A stretch of 64,000 nt of DNA from Simmondsia chinensis (GCA_018398585.1 JAGTTD010000024.1:11560071-11624070); one strand, 5' to 3'; counted from the first letter of the stretch, positions 49,178 through 61,800 are shown. Numbers and translations are program-made. The notes: generated by a model not told the origin, from the letters alone.

Positions 49178-49342
49178 TTTAAGCTCTTCTATGGAATTAC
49201 TTCTCTTTCCTTTAGCCTTAATTGCTGATTTTGTCCTCAGGCCTTCATAGCCGATTCAATTTACTGACCTTCATTGTCAGTTTTTTCATCTCTTCAACCC
49301 TTTATTCATTAATTTTAGCCAATACTACCCTTAATAATCCAC

Positions 49343-50440
49343 CATGACAGAGATAACAAAGGCTTTTACTATTGCCCAATCTGGTCAAACCATGGGAGAA
49401 TTGCAGAATATTCAAGTTGCATATAGATTGGACGAGAAAAGTTACTTAAAATGGTCTCAAATGGTTTGAATCTTTCTCAAAAGAAAAGGGAAATTGAGCC
49501 ACCTTCTTAGTACTAGACCAAAAAAAGGAGATCCAAAATTTGAGGCTTGGGATGAAGAGGATTCCATGATTTTGTCATGGTTGTGGAATTCCATGACACC
49601 AAAATTCAGTGATACTTATATGCTCAGGCCCACTACCATGGATATTTGGGAGTCAACTCAACAAACATACTCTAAGGTTAAGGATGCTGCACAAATCTAT
49701 GAGATAAAGACCAAGATCTAGGCTTCCAAACATGGGGAAAGATCAGTCATAGAGTACACTAATCTTTTAAAGAACCCATGGCCAGAAATCGACCATTACC
49801 AGTGCATAGAAATGAAGTGCAGTGAAGATCAACTACATTGAAGAAATTCATTGAAAAAGATAGAGTCTATGATTTTCTTACTAGCCTTGATGCTGAATTT
49901 GATTGGGTCAGAATCTAGATCTTGGGAAAGGCAGAATTTTTCTCCTTGAATGAAGCCATTTTCATTGTAAGTGCAAAAGAGAGCAAGAGAGGTGTGATGC
50001 TTGAAAACCCAACATTAGAAAGATCTGCTATGCTGTCTAAGAGTGGAAACAACCAGGTATGGTGTCTAAGAGTGGAAACAACCAAAGCATGAACCTGGCT
50101 CGTCTCAGTGAGAGAGCTGATGTGGCCAAAGCTCCAAGCCATGAAACCAAGGATGATCGGGACAAACTCTGGTGTACTTACTGCAAAAAAACAGAGACAC
50201 ACCAAGGGTCGCTGCTAGAAATTGCATGGAAAACCTTCAACTTCAAGCAAGGAATGGGGTTATAAATGAGGACAGCCAAGAAGCCAAGGACAAGCTCACA
50301 TGATTGTAACTCAGCCAAGCTAAGAGGAGAAATCTCAAGAACAAAGAGAGTTCAATCAAGAAGAAATTGAAAAACTGAGAAATAGGACCCTTGAAAAGCC
50401 TATTGGTGCTAGCTCCTTGACACATTCAGGTAAGTTCTTT
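49343..50440 (+). pseudogene. Copia gag relic
   Basis: ATG at 49344 region: MTEITKAFTIAQSGQT, then a stop after YLKWSQMV. Next LSHLLSTRPKKGDPKFEAWD, DSMILSWLWNSMTPKFSDTY and DIWESTQQTYSKVKDAAQIY (UBN2-type gag), KTKI then a stop. DRVYDFLTSLDAEFD-like sequence and WCTYCKKTETHQGSL, a broken zinc knuckle, follow. Confidence 0.85.
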
Positions 50441-50454
50441 GATTCTTATGGATT

Positions 50455-50830
50455 AAATGTCTTGTATAAATTTGTTATGAATTATTGGGTCATTGACTCT
50501 GGAGCCACAGATCATATGACATATTCCTCACAAAAGTTTAGCTCATAGACCTCATGCCCTAGTAATAGGAAAATTGCTATTGTAGATGGTTCACTAACGA
50601 TAGTGGCTGGTTCAGGAGATGTCCAAATAAATCCCTCACTTGTTCTTAAAAATGTTCTCTATGTTCCTAAATTGTCCACTAATCTTGTATCCATACAAAA
50701 ACTCACCTGTGGCCTGAACTGCATTGCAACATTTTATTCCTCCTATTGTGTATTTTAGGTCCAGGTTTCGGGGAAGATGATTGGACTTGCTAAGGAAAAG
50801 GATGGGTTGTACTAACTTGAGACATCAAGC
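50455..50830 (+). pseudogene. Copia protease
   Basis: YWVIDSGATDHMTYSSQKF with the catalytic D-S-G. Then IAIVDGSLTIVAGSGDVQ, LKNVLYVPKLSTNLVSIQKL, and a stop-containing tail to KEKDGLY. Only a few stops, so better preserved than gag. Confidence 0.88.
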
Positions 50831-50852
50831 AATCTTTCATTAAACAACTCCA

Positions 50853-51815
50853 ATGTTATCAAGAACAACTTACCTTTGTCATTTTTTTTCTGAAAATTCC
50901 TCAAATAAAGGCAAAATCTGGCTTCATCACCTTCGTTTAGGACATCCTTATTTTGGAACTCTGATAGTCATGTTTCCATCTTTGTTCAAAAAATTGAATC
51001 TTGAAAATTTTCATTATGATGTTTGTGAACTTGCAAAGTGTAGACATGTGTCGTTTCCAATTAGCAATAAGAAGATTTATATTCCTTTTTATTTAATTCA
51101 CAATGAAATATTGGGTACTTCGAGGGTTTCTAATGTTTCTAGTGCATGGTGGTTTGTTTCTTTCATTGATGATTGTACTCGAGTCTCTTGGATCTTTCTA
51201 CTTAAAAGTAAATCTCATGCGAGTATTGCATTCTCAAGCTTCCACCACATGGTCCAAAATCAATTTGGTGTGAAAATTAAGAAGTTTAGGTCTGATAATG
51301 CAAGAGATTACTTTAACCAAATTCTGTCTCACAATTTTCAAAGAGAAGGGATCATTCATGAATCATCATGTGTTGATACCCACAACAAAATGGAGCGGCA
51401 GAGAGAAAAAATTACCATTTACTAAGTACAACGTGAGCCTTCCTTTTCCAACAAAATGTGCCCAAATCCTATTGGGGGAAAGCTGTCCTCAAAGCCACAC
51501 ACATTATAAATAGCTTACCTTCAAGGGTTTTAGGATTTGAAGCTCCTATGGACATGCTTTCACAATTCTATCCAAACCTTAATGCCACAAACAAACTCAC
51601 ACCGGGAATCTTTGATTGTACATCATTTGTTCATGTTCACAGTCATAGTAGGGAGAAATTGGATCCAAGGGCAATTAAGTGTATTTTTGTGGGATATTCA
51701 TCAACTCAGAAAGGGTACAAATGTTATCACCCTCCTACCAAAAGATTCTATGTTTCTGCGGATGTAACCTTCAATGACAACAAACCATACTTCACTCAAC
51801 CTTATCTTTAGGGGA
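50853..51815 (+). pseudogene. Copia integrase with frameshifts
   Basis: KIWLHHLRLGHPYFGTL (GAG-pre-integrase), YDVCELAKCRHVSFP, WFVSFIDDCTRVSWIFLLKS (first Asp), VKIKKFRSDNARDYF (second Asp), then a frame break near 51390 at THNKMERQRE. It continues AQSYWGKAVLKATHIINSLP, then REKLDPRAIKCIFVGYSSTQ, KGYKCYHPPTKRFYVSADVT. Two long open pieces (190 and 117 codons). Confidence 0.9.
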
Positions 51816-52241
51816 AAACTTCATTCATGGAAAATAAGGAAAAGGACTTCTTTTTGCGTCATTTTGTCTCCCTACTTCTCATCTCCTCAACCTAATTCTT
51901 CCCTTGAGTCAATACCTTCTTCCAATCAAAATCCAGGAAATACCATTTCTACTCCAAACACAAAACATGTGACTAAGGATAACACTGGATTTGATTCCAT
52001 GAGGAACTTGTAGGTTTACTCAAGGAGGAAAGTTCCAATTCTTGAACCAATGCAAGTCTGAGACCCTGATAATGAGATAACAACAATTTCTAACTCCACT
52101 GAAGAAGGGTATGAACCTCCTGAATCTCAAACCAGTAGCCTTGACTTACCGATTGCCATTAGGAAAGGAACCAATTGCCTCAGACTCTTGTTTGGGTGGA
52201 CGATCCATAAAGAAGTTACACTTTGAGAGGGTTGGTGGCAA

Positions 52242-52442
52242 TATTGAGAACTCCACATGTGAGTCCATGTAGTAGAATCTAGCATGGGAGTTGAGAGAAT
52301 GAAGATATTAATTTATAAGTATAGTGGGTTACTCCATTTATCGTCAATTAGTTTTAGGATGAAATCCCACTTGGATTTATATGTGGATCTCATGTGTGCC
52401 AACTCCGTGGGTTGGGCCAAAAAGGCCCGATGAAACTTAACA
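52242..52442 (+). repeat. TRIM LTR3
   Basis: Starts TATTGAGAACTCC (G to A at the second base) and is followed by TGGAATCAGAGG at 52443. Confidence 0.88.
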
Positions 52443-52612
52443 TGGAATCAGAGGGGTTGGATGATCCCAGACTCTTGTTTGTCAGCACCTTGTCCTCAAA
52501 AAGAGGGGTGCATTTGTGTTTGGTGCTCCGAGGGCTTCTCCAGTATGTTGAATCCAATTGAACCGGAGAAGGTGAGGGGCGCGTTTGAAATAGACTCAAA
52601 TGTGAGAGGGAG

Positions 52613-52813
52613 TGTTGAGGACTCCACATATGAGTCCATGTAGTAGAATCCTACATTGGAGTTCAGAGAATGAAGAGATTAGTTTATAAGTATAGTGGGT
52701 TACTCCACCTATTGCCAATTGATTTTAGGATGGAACCCTACTTGGGCTCATATGTGGATCTCATGTGTGCCAACTCCATCAGTTTGGCCCAAAAAGCCCG
52801 ATGAAATTTAGCA
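52613..52813 (+). repeat. TRIM LTR4
   Basis: Preceded by GTGAGAGGGAG, starts TGTTGAGGACTCC, ends AATTTAGCA, followed by the CAAAA duplication. Confidence 0.88.
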
Positions 52814-52818
52814 CAAAA

Positions 52819-53110
52819 AGTAATTTTTCAAAAGTGCTCATCCCTTAACTTAAAAAGGGTAATATTGAGGGGGGAAAAAACATATTTTCCAACTACATTG
52901 CCAATTTCAAACACCATTTTGTTTTTTATTAAAAAAACCTCTTCTAAAAACAATGTCAAATACATGGTGTATGATTGTAGAATCGATTTTGTATCTATAA
53001 TTAGTTAACGTGTTAGATGTTCTGTTTTAGGTTTACCACTATGGGTTTCTTGTGGTTACGAAATTGAGGGTAGCCAAAAAAAGAAGAAAGGTTTTTGTTT
53101 ATGCTTTTCT
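52819..53110 (+). pseudogene. Satellite scrap plus possible Ulp1-like exon relic
   Basis: TACATGGTGTATGATTGTAG (52962-52981) resembles the 83-bp satellite. After an intron-like end (GTTTTAG, 53022-53028) a frame reads HYGFLVVTKLRVAKKRRKVF, VYAFLPCTF, then a GT at 53127. This resembles the HW.L.V.......K.VFVYDSLP stretch of C48 proteases, with key residues changed. It may be the missing next exon of a DUF1985/Ulp1 element. Weak evidence. Confidence 0.35.
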
Positions 53111-55259
53111 TCCTTGCACTTTCCAGGTATGTTTTGTTTCTTATTTTTTCGATGGAATTGATTTCACGGAGTATATCCCATTTTCGGATCCAATCATGTA
53201 TAGATATTAAAAAATGAAAATAAAAAATAGGTTCAACTTCAAGTAGATAAAATCTCATGCGCCCTTGATTTTAGGTGAACAAAATATAAATTTTAAGTTA
53301 AATACGATAAAACAAGGAAAGATTTTTTACATAATTTTTAGTTTTTCAGAAAATTACATTAAAAAGTGTAAAATATTTCAATCAACTACCTAAGGTGATG
53401 CTATTAATTTTTTTCATTAGTTATCACGTTGGGAATTTTTTTCACTATTTTTATGTTTATAAAAGTATTATTTCATATCTTTTCTGTATATATCAAAAGC
53501 ATTTTTTTTTTCTTATATACTTATCCGTATAGGAAACATTAATCTGTTTTCTTTTTTTTTTTTGGTAAGTCAGTGATATTTACCATATATATGAAAAAAT
53601 ATATGTACAAGTCTACGAGGGGCATACCCCAAGTCAAGACCAGAAATTAATCTTTTTTCTTTTTAGATGTATGTGAAAAGAAAAAAAAAAATCTTCCCCT
53701 ATATGTATATATGTAAACATAAAACCAAAAATATATATAATTTTTTCTATATGTACACATATTATAAATAAGAGACAAATACAAAACATATCTCTTATAA
53801 ACATGAAAAATAAGTATTTTTGGTGTATGCATAATATGCATGTATGTGAAAAAAGCAGAACAAGTACTATGTATATGTATATAATATTGATATTGTCTGA
53901 TGGTTTAGATGATTTGGTATCTTTCCCATAAAGGACTGGTTATTTAACATTTAAATACAAGGAGTTTTTATCAAAAATGTAAACCTAAAACATTATTTTT
54001 TTAAATTTAGTACAATATTTATAACAAAAGAAACAAATTTATTAGTCGAAATTTAAGAACTTATCACTGCAAAATCAAGCTATTGAGACACTAAGCTAGC
54101 AGCACTTTCAGATAAGTGTTAAAGACTCAAAGGTGATTTAGAAAAAAAATGAGCTATTGGGTCACTTTTAAGCGTATATATAACCTTTATTACACACCTA
54201 ACTATAATAAGAGTTAAAATCTAGTATCACAATAAACTCCTTTTTTTTTTTGGGTAGTGTATTGGACTAATGTGATAAATTAGAAAATAAAAGAAATAAA
54301 TTATGAGCTAAAATTTGAAAATTGAATTTTGCAATACACTAGAGGTCGAGGAAAGAAATATCAACTACAATTTTGTATTTGTGATCCACAACATGTTGGT
54401 CTATAGGGAAAGAAAGAAATCTTGTCATAAATAAATATTCCAAATTCAAATGATTGATTCAAAAATTCAATCGTTGAATTGACTCTTTAGCAACAACATT
54501 ATCTTTTACTTACTAAAATCAATAATAGTATCTTTTGGCGCCTACAACCGTGTATTAGAAGATATGTATTACATCATTGGAGGTTCTTTTTTTTAGGATA
54601 ATTATCTAAGGCTTCCTATGCATCGACCCTTCTAGATCTATTAGTATATGGACATTATTGTTTTTTGTATTGCATAAGTGTCCCTACATATAGAGCATGT
54701 CTTGTACCTCTTTCATTCATCAATTAAGTACATTATTTATGTTTTTCATAGTAGAACAATGGCATTTTTCTTCTCTTCTCCCTACTTCTTTTTTTTTGTT
54801 TAATTTTCTATTAAGTTCTCTATTTAGTTTTTGAGTTTCCATTATATCATATTTTTAATTAGTGGCAGTAAACAACGACCTCAGCTTTATTTTATAAAGC
54901 AACCATAGTTGAACCCCATTCGGCTTCAATAGTCAAAACTGCTTGCCAGCGCCAAGGATACCTATATAAGCTTGATTCCCTTCATATCGGTGTCTCCTTA
55001 GGTAGTCATTCGCAGAACCTTCCCATTGGGATGATAAATTTTCCTCATCTTGGTTCAATTTATTGTGTGTCCTTCCTCATCTTGATTCCCTATAGTGACC
55101 CAGGCTTTTGCCACGTGCATCCCCAATTCTCTTCCCCATCCCCTTTGCATCTAGAACTATCATCGTTGCATTGGCCTCCACCATAAGGCATGGTTTTGCA
55201 ACTTGGCCGCCTTCCCTTCCCTTTTCTCTCTTTCGGTTATGTCAAATCATGTCTCCCTT
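53111..55259. other. AT-rich spacer, right part perhaps copia 5' region
   Basis: No gene. 54860-55260 is less AT-rich and precedes copia gag; it may be a decayed LTR and leader, but no primer-binding site is visible. Confidence 0.3.
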
Positions 55260-57210
55260 CCTCCTCTCTTACTCCTTTTTCTTGTATATCGAACATTATT
55301 ACAATTAAACTTGAAAGCACCGCCAATTACCCCACTTGGCGGGAACAAGTTTACAAGCTTCTAGTTGCCCCACCAAATCTTGGCAAATAATGTTGGAAAC
55401 TATCCCCGTTCCCCTTGCTTAAACCACTAATAAGGATGGCTCCACTATGCAAAATCTTGATCACTTAACATGCGTCAGAACTGATTAAAGCCTTCATTCA
55501 TGCATCACCACCACCTTTTCCCCATTTGTTCTTGATACCACTCGATGGACAAGGAATTTTATTTTAGAACCTAAATCCAACTTTCAAAAATATGGCAAAC
55601 TGTGGACACTTACCTCTTTGAGCCAAAGACCATAGTCGATGGTGGTTTCTAACAAATAACTCATTCACTAAGCCCTATTTGGTCTTCTGGCTAACTATGT
55701 TGCTTATTCTTCTTTTATAAGAAATGTTTTAAGCTTTGAGGAATTGAAAACATGACTTTGAAATGAAGAAACCATACTAAGTCACAATACCAAGCGCAAC
55801 ACAAATGACCAGGGCCATGCATGCTATAGTTGCTACAGGTGCACGTAACCCAGGATCCAACCAAGGTCATGGAGGTTGTGGCCGAGATAACTGGGGTCAG
55901 CAAAACAATTATCGAGGCAGTTGAGTGGGCCGCTACGGGGGACAAAGCTAGCAGCAACAACCAAGACAAAATGGATCTTAATTTGGAGCACCAAAGTCAG
56001 ATCCTTAGATCAGATGGATCTTAATTCAGAACACCAAAGTTGCATCCTTCCTTTATAAGTCCCATGGCTACCCCTTCATTTAACACCAATGGTTGTCCGT
56101 CCTCAATGCAGTCATATCTACAACCACACTAGCCATAGTGCAATTTCTTGCCCTCATCGCTTGCATCAAACATCCTTCCCTGATTCATCACACTCTTTTG
56201 TTGCCATGTCTATCAATGAATCACAATACTATAGCTAGTATCCTAATTTGGGAGCTTCCAATCACATGATGTTGAATCAAGGTATTGTATATAATATTCT
56301 TCCTTATAATGGTCATAAAATTTTTCCTTGTCCGTAATGGTGCCTTACTACTAGTAACACATGTAGCTTCCTCATCCATCTCTACTAAGACCAAACCACT
56401 CTCCATAAAGAATGGCATGCTTGTCCCAAACTCATGCACAATCTATTATCAATGAAAAGACTTTGTCATAATTGCAATGTTGAATTTGACTTGAACACTT
56501 TTTATGTCAAGGATAAGGCTACGAGGACCCTGCTACTTCAAGTACACACTAATGGATCACTTTACAGTTTTTCACTTCACTAACCGATCTTGTTGCATGC
56601 ATTTGCCCTAGCGGGCTATCACTGGACATTTGGGTTGTCATACTTTAAACACTTTATGTAATTGCAAGCTTGTTTCTAACTCTCATTTTTTGAACATTTT
56701 CTATACTTATTATTTAGCTAAATTGCACCAACTTTACATTTCACTAATGCTCCTTTACAATTGATTCATTCTGATGTGTAACAAGCTCCAATTTCTTCAA
56801 CGTCTTGTTACAAGTACTATGTTTTATTCATAGTTAACTTCTTAAGATTCACGTGGATTTAATTACGCAACGCAGCAAAATCTGAGGTTTTTGAAATCTT
56901 TTGAAAATTTAAAGAACTTATTGAAAATCAATTTACTTCAAAATTAAAGTTTTCCAAGGTGATGGTGGAGGTGAATATGTTCATCGACGCAAGGACATTG
57001 CTCTATCTCCAACATGGTATTCACTTTCGCATCTCTTGTCTTGATACTGCACAACAAAATGGGGTAGCAAAACACAAGCATCGACTTGTAATTGAAATGG
57101 CACGAATGCTACTTATTCAATCACGACTTCTTTACTTGTTTGAGGATGCTGCACTTTTTACTGCTTATTTTAAGATAAATTGATTTCCTACTTCTGTTTT
57201 TACCAAACCA
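55260..57210 (+). pseudogene. Ty1/copia relic (gag, protease, part of integrase)
   Basis: TIKLESTANYPTWREQVYKL (gag start). GYCRDNWGQQNNYRGS-like Gly/Gln-rich tail near 55870-55960. Protease-region ASNHMMLNQGIVYNILPYNG (56255-) and MHNLLSMKRLCHNCNVEFDL. Integrase LQLIHSDV, YYVLFIVNFLRFTWI, GIHFRISCLDTAQQNGVAKH, KHRLVIEMARMLLIQSRLLY. Many stops. It is cut at about 57210 by the gypsy LTR starting at 57214. Confidence 0.85.
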
Positions 57211-57213
57211 CAA

Positions 57214-58605
57214 TGTTTGCTCCTTTTGTCTGTTTAGTGTGTGTGTGGTTGCCGTAATACAAAATCAAACAAACATGCAAAATGGGACTAGCAGCGATGT
57301 GGGAGTGAGCCTAAATTTTGACCACACTTGTTTGACCTCAACCAATCACCTTTTGAGAAAAGGGTTGGTGCTTTTTTGAATCTGACTTTAGTTTGCAATA
57401 TTACATTGGATTCTACTCTTGCTCCAATTAATAAGACATCCTATATATTTTTGTTGATTTTTTGGGCTTAATATTTGACAGAAAATTAAAGGGATATGGA
57501 CCAGACTCAAATGGCAGTTAGGGTGACAAAGCTGAGCCTATAGACACCTTTCTTCAAACACTTAATAGCTAGAAATTGGGGTGAGACAAACTAAAGAGCA
57601 CAACAGTCCACTTATAAGCCTGAGTCAATCAAATTTTGAGGCCTAGCACCCTTGACTTGTAATAGCTCGAATGAGGTACAGTTTGACAAGATTTAGAAGC
57701 AGAAAATCATACCTGGGTCACTGGATGAGGACCAACGTAATCAAGGTCAAGCCTTAGCCGTCAAAGCCCTTAAACAATAACTCGAATCTAAGTTCACCTG
57801 ACTTATCAAATAATGGCACCGGTATTAAGACCAATGTAATCAAAGTAAACCCTTGGACGTTAAAGCCTTAAACCGATGCCTCAATTCTTAACTCGTCGAT
57901 TGTAGGGAACAGATTAAATCAAAAAGTTGATACCTGAACCTCGAAATTATGCATTGACTTCGAAGAAAGCAAGTACAAAGTAAGCTATTCTACGCTGAAC
58001 TAGAATAAGTTGTGCTACTCCTAGGTAAAAAGTACAAATATGCTATAAAAGATAAACTTCAAGAAGTTTTTACGGTCATGCTAGAGACTTTACAACTACA
58101 ACAATGTCGCTTATCCATAGAAAAGCTAAATAACCATTGCATCCTATAATCCTAGCATATCCTTCCCATGTCTGCCATAATGCGCCTTTGGTGCAAAAAA
58201 TAGGCACTGATCATGCCCTGAAAACATGTGCTGGAGCGTCTTTTTGGAAGCCCTACGTCTGTGTAATTCGCCGAAGTTCCTTGTAGATGGCCCACGTTCA
58301 TTTGGATATACTTTAGGCCACGCTCCTTGATATGCATTTCAAATAACCGCCTCAAGCTTCAAAATCACCTTTCTTGCACCCTTTTGAGAAGTCCCTCGAG
58401 CTCGAGCATTTTTACCCCCATCAACCGTGTTGAAAGATTGATATCCCATAAAAAATTCAAAAACTTTGAGCAACTAGGCTTAAGATGCCAATATCTTAAT
58501 ATTTGAAGGCCTAACACCCCTCAAGGATGGCCCCAAGTGACAAACACGTGACCCTTAGTATCAAAACAGCATCATCCTAAATCCCTTGTGTTTGGGGTGT
58601 GTACA
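57214..58605 (-). repeat. 3' LTR of Tat-like gypsy element (1392 bp)
   Basis: In element orientation starts TGTACACACCCCAAAC, right after a purine tract, and ends AAAGGAGCAAACA. It aligns along its length with 60549-61931 (same orientation) and 15198-16539 (opposite). Frame 58152-58355 lies in a conserved LTR block and also recurs at 61463-61681, so it is not a gene. Confidence 0.88.
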
Positions 58606-58736
58606 AATGCCCCACTTTTAGCTGTTGTTAATTTCAAATTTCCAATACACAAAAAATCTGCATTTGACCTTCAATGAATACAAGGAGCTCAAGAAGGCAC
58701 TGTTTGACATTTAAGCTACCTTTGTTCTTGCGTGTC

Positions 58737-58744
58737 TATAAATA
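58737..58744 (+). promoter_or_regulatory. TATA box of the antisense gene
   Basis: TATAAATA, 158 bp before the ATG at 58895 and just outside the LTR. Spacing suits a transcription start near 58770 and a leader of about 125 bp. Confidence 0.6.
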
Positions 58745-58894
58745 TGGCAATTAGGGCTTCAAAATTTTTTATCGTTTGCTCTATGCTGTCTCTTCGTTGC
58801 AATCAAGCGCTTGAACACTTACTCTTAGCTTTCAGACCTTCGTTCTTCTTGCATATTACGTCTTTAGAGCATTAGATTTCTTTAAACCATAGAA

Positions 58895-61800
58895 ATGGCT
58901 CAAATCACTCATGATCTTTTCTTCTCCATCCCTAACACTGATAGCCACGTAGAACTTTTAAGGCGCTTGGTTCAATCACGCAACTCTTAGATAGGCTTCA
59001 AAAACCCTATTGACCTTAACTCTATCGAGGAGGACCTTTCTTGGATGTTTGAGGAGGACTCCTCTTATTCCTATGAACTGCATGCTCTAGGGCCAATCTT
59101 TAACCCTTCCAAGGATGTACCAAGCCTCGAGGACATCTTCCCTGATACTAATGATTCCCTTTTACTCTGCTCTGTTTTAGAAGGTCCCTCGTGGGGAGGA
59201 AGGCATATTTGTAAAGAATTTTCCCCCTTCAAAGGATGGAAATTCTTGATAATGCAATGCATATAATAGATAGATCACCTAGCACTTCGATGTGAAGAGA
59301 AATGGAGGAACCTTCACATCCACGAGGCTATTAGAGTCTCCAAGATTTCACTCAAGTATACTTTTTCAATCATCATAGCCTTAACTTGCTATTGGAACAT
59401 CTATTATAACGCTTTCTAGGTATTGAAATTTTTTTTTTTTTTTTTAACTTGTTGTAGTTGAACAAGTTTTTCTTTGCTAACTCATCCAACACCATTCTTA
59501 AATCTCTTAAGGCGATGGCAGTTAACTTGGCCTTTAATACTGGTCCTTTAGCCTTGGGACCATTGCTCTTGACACAGGTGTATGGCTCGCTTAGAGTCAT
59601 CATAATAAGGAACTATTCTGTCCAATTAGGAGGACTGTAGTGGCTGGTGTAGTTATGGGCTCAAGCCTGCTTCCCTTAGCTTTGTCATAGAGGACCTTTT
59701 GCCCCAATAGGTGACACATTCAACTATTATGTGGAATAGATTACACAAATGGAGGTCCTTTTTCCCTTAGTTGGTCCTTTGACCAGTGTCTTGAGAGACT
59801 CTTAGCTCCTTAAGGCAAGCCAGGGATCCAATGGACTCCATTCAAGGAGAGAAAACTTAGCCCAACTTGGTTCAGAAATTGGACCTTCACCTTGATGTCT
59901 CTGTAGACATCAATGCTTAAGTTTGGCAAAAAATCTTGTGCACCCCAGACTTTCCTTTCTATCACCATACTCATCTTGGTGCAGAGACTTACATAATGGT
60001 CCAAGATATTCCTTTTCCACGTCTATAAACCAAGAACCTTTGGTGGGCTAAAAGGATTCCCATGCAGCTCTCTCAGTGTAAGGAGCTTTATGAGACAAAC
60101 CTAGAGATTAGATTAGCCTACAGGTATCTTGTCCCTTGTAGGCATGTCCCATGTGCTACACCATGTTTTTCAACTTGGTCCCAAGCCTATTGCTACTCCC
60201 TAAAGGCCAAAGAAACCAAGTAGTATTTCATGCCTTCTCTTGAGATTGTAGGTACCAACTCGAGTATAGCACAACCATCTAGAGTGAAGAAAACATTGGT
60301 GAAGAAGGCTTTTCCTAGTAAGCAACCATGTCTAAAACTTCGAGATGCTCTCAGTGGGTTGAGTGAATGCTTACTTGGTTTTGTCTCTTTATAGCCCCAA
60401 CTATTCAAGAGACTCCCAAGACTACCCGGAGTTTTACCAGGTTTCTTTTCGAAGAATCTCTCCCTGAAGTTGCCATGCCAATCTTTAAGGTTGGCGATTC
60501 TAGGAACAGAAGACGAAGAAGAATCCTATCTGTCCCTCTAACCAGGGTTGTTTTCTCTTTTTGTTTGTTTAGTGTGTGTGGTCGCTATAAATACAAATCA
60601 GATAAACATGCAAAAAGAGACTCGTAGCAACGTGGAAGCGAGCCTAAATTCTGGACCATACGCGTTTGACCTCAACCAATCACCTTATCGAGGAAAAGGG
60701 ATGGTGCTTGGTGAATCTGACTTTGGTTTACAACTAATGTGGGTTCTTTTTATGCTCCAATTAAGGAGACGTTTTTGATTTTTTTTTTTTTTTTTGTGTG
60801 TTTATGTATATTAGGAAATTAAAGAACATGGACCTAACTCAAGTGGCAGTTATAGTGACGAAGCAAAGCCCACAACCACCTTTCTTCATATACTTAAAAG
60901 TTAGGAACTGGATGGAGACAAACTCAAGAGCTCAACAGTCCACTTACAAGCCCGAATCAATCCAATTTTTAGGGCTGGCGTCCTTGACTTGTGATAACTC
61001 GAATGAGTTAGGGTTTGACAAGATTAAGATAGAGCAAACAGTATTTGGTTTACTGGATGAGGACAAATGCAATCAAGGTCAAGCCTTGACGATCCAAGGC
61101 CTTAAACAATAATGCAAATCTAAGTTCACATGACTCATTAAGTAGTGACATTGGTGTTAAGACTAACGTAAGCAAGGTGTAGCCTTTAGACATCAAAGCC
61201 TTAAACCAACGCCTCAATTCTCAACTCATTAATTGTGGGGACAGATTAACACAGAGTGTTCATACCTGGAACTTGAAGTATTGTATTACCCTGAAGAAAG
61301 CAAGTACAAAGATGATCTACGTTACGTTAAGCTAGGCTAAGTTACACGACTCTTAAAAGGAAAAAGTATGCTGCAAAGAAACTTAAAGAAGTTTGTATGA
61401 GTGCTGCTGGAAATTTTACAACTACAATAGTGTCTCTTAATTATAGAAAATTTAAATAACTGCTACTTCCTATTCCTCCGACATTTCCTTCCCATGTCTT
61501 CCTTAATGCTTCTTCGGCGCATTGAGTGGGCATTGATCATTCCCTGAAATTGTGTGCCCGAGCGTCTTTCTGAAAGCCCCACGTCTGCATAACTTGTTGG
61601 AGTCCCTTCTAGATCTCCACATTTTGTTGCACAGACTTGAGGCCCATGTATCTGGAAATGCACTCTAAGTAACTGTCTCAAGCTTCAGAACTACCTGTCT
61701 TGCAACTTTCTGGGGAGTTCGTCGAGTTCGAGCCTTTATTACCCCCTTCAATCATCTCGAATGTTTGATACCTTTTAAGGGATTTTAACTCTTCAAGCAA

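Larger units (their letters stand above)
48954..52185 (+). mobile_element. Truncated Ty1/copia element inside the TRIM
   Basis: A 5' LTR (about 48954-49163) starting TGTGTAGTAG and ending AATTCCA, then a perfect primer-binding site TGGTATCAGAGC (49166-49177). Gag, protease and integrase follow in order. It stops at PIAIRKGT, the linker directly before reverse transcriptase. Reverse transcriptase, RNase H and 3' LTR are absent. Confidence 0.85.
48328..52813 (+). mobile_element. Composite TRIM with four LTRs and a truncated copia cargo
   Basis: Order: LTR1 48328-48529, internal 48530-48699, LTR2 48700-48900, internal 2 carrying a copia segment (about 48941-52190), LTR3 52242-52442, internal 3 52443-52612, LTR4 52613-52813. 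All LTRs are 201-202 bp, start T(G/A)TTGAGAACTCC or GTTGAGGACTCC, and end near TTTA(A/G)CA. TGCTATCAGAGC after LTR1 and TGGAATCAGAGG after LTR3 match the initiator-Met-tRNA primer-binding site TGGTATCAGAGC. GTGAGGGGGAG and GTGAGAGGGAG precede LTR2 and LTR4 as purine tracts. The outer flanks are CAAAA (48323-48327) and CAAAA (52814-52818), one 5-bp duplication for the whole block. Units LTR1-int1-LTR2 and LTR3-int3-LTR4 are each a complete miniature retrotransposon (about 573 bp) without genes. Confidence 0.85.

Noticed and set aside
58152..58355. Minus-strand frame repeated at 61463-61681, as a conserved small gene
   Set aside because: It recurs because both lie in the same block of the gypsy LTR (also present near 15500); the frame itself is not conserved in the third copy.
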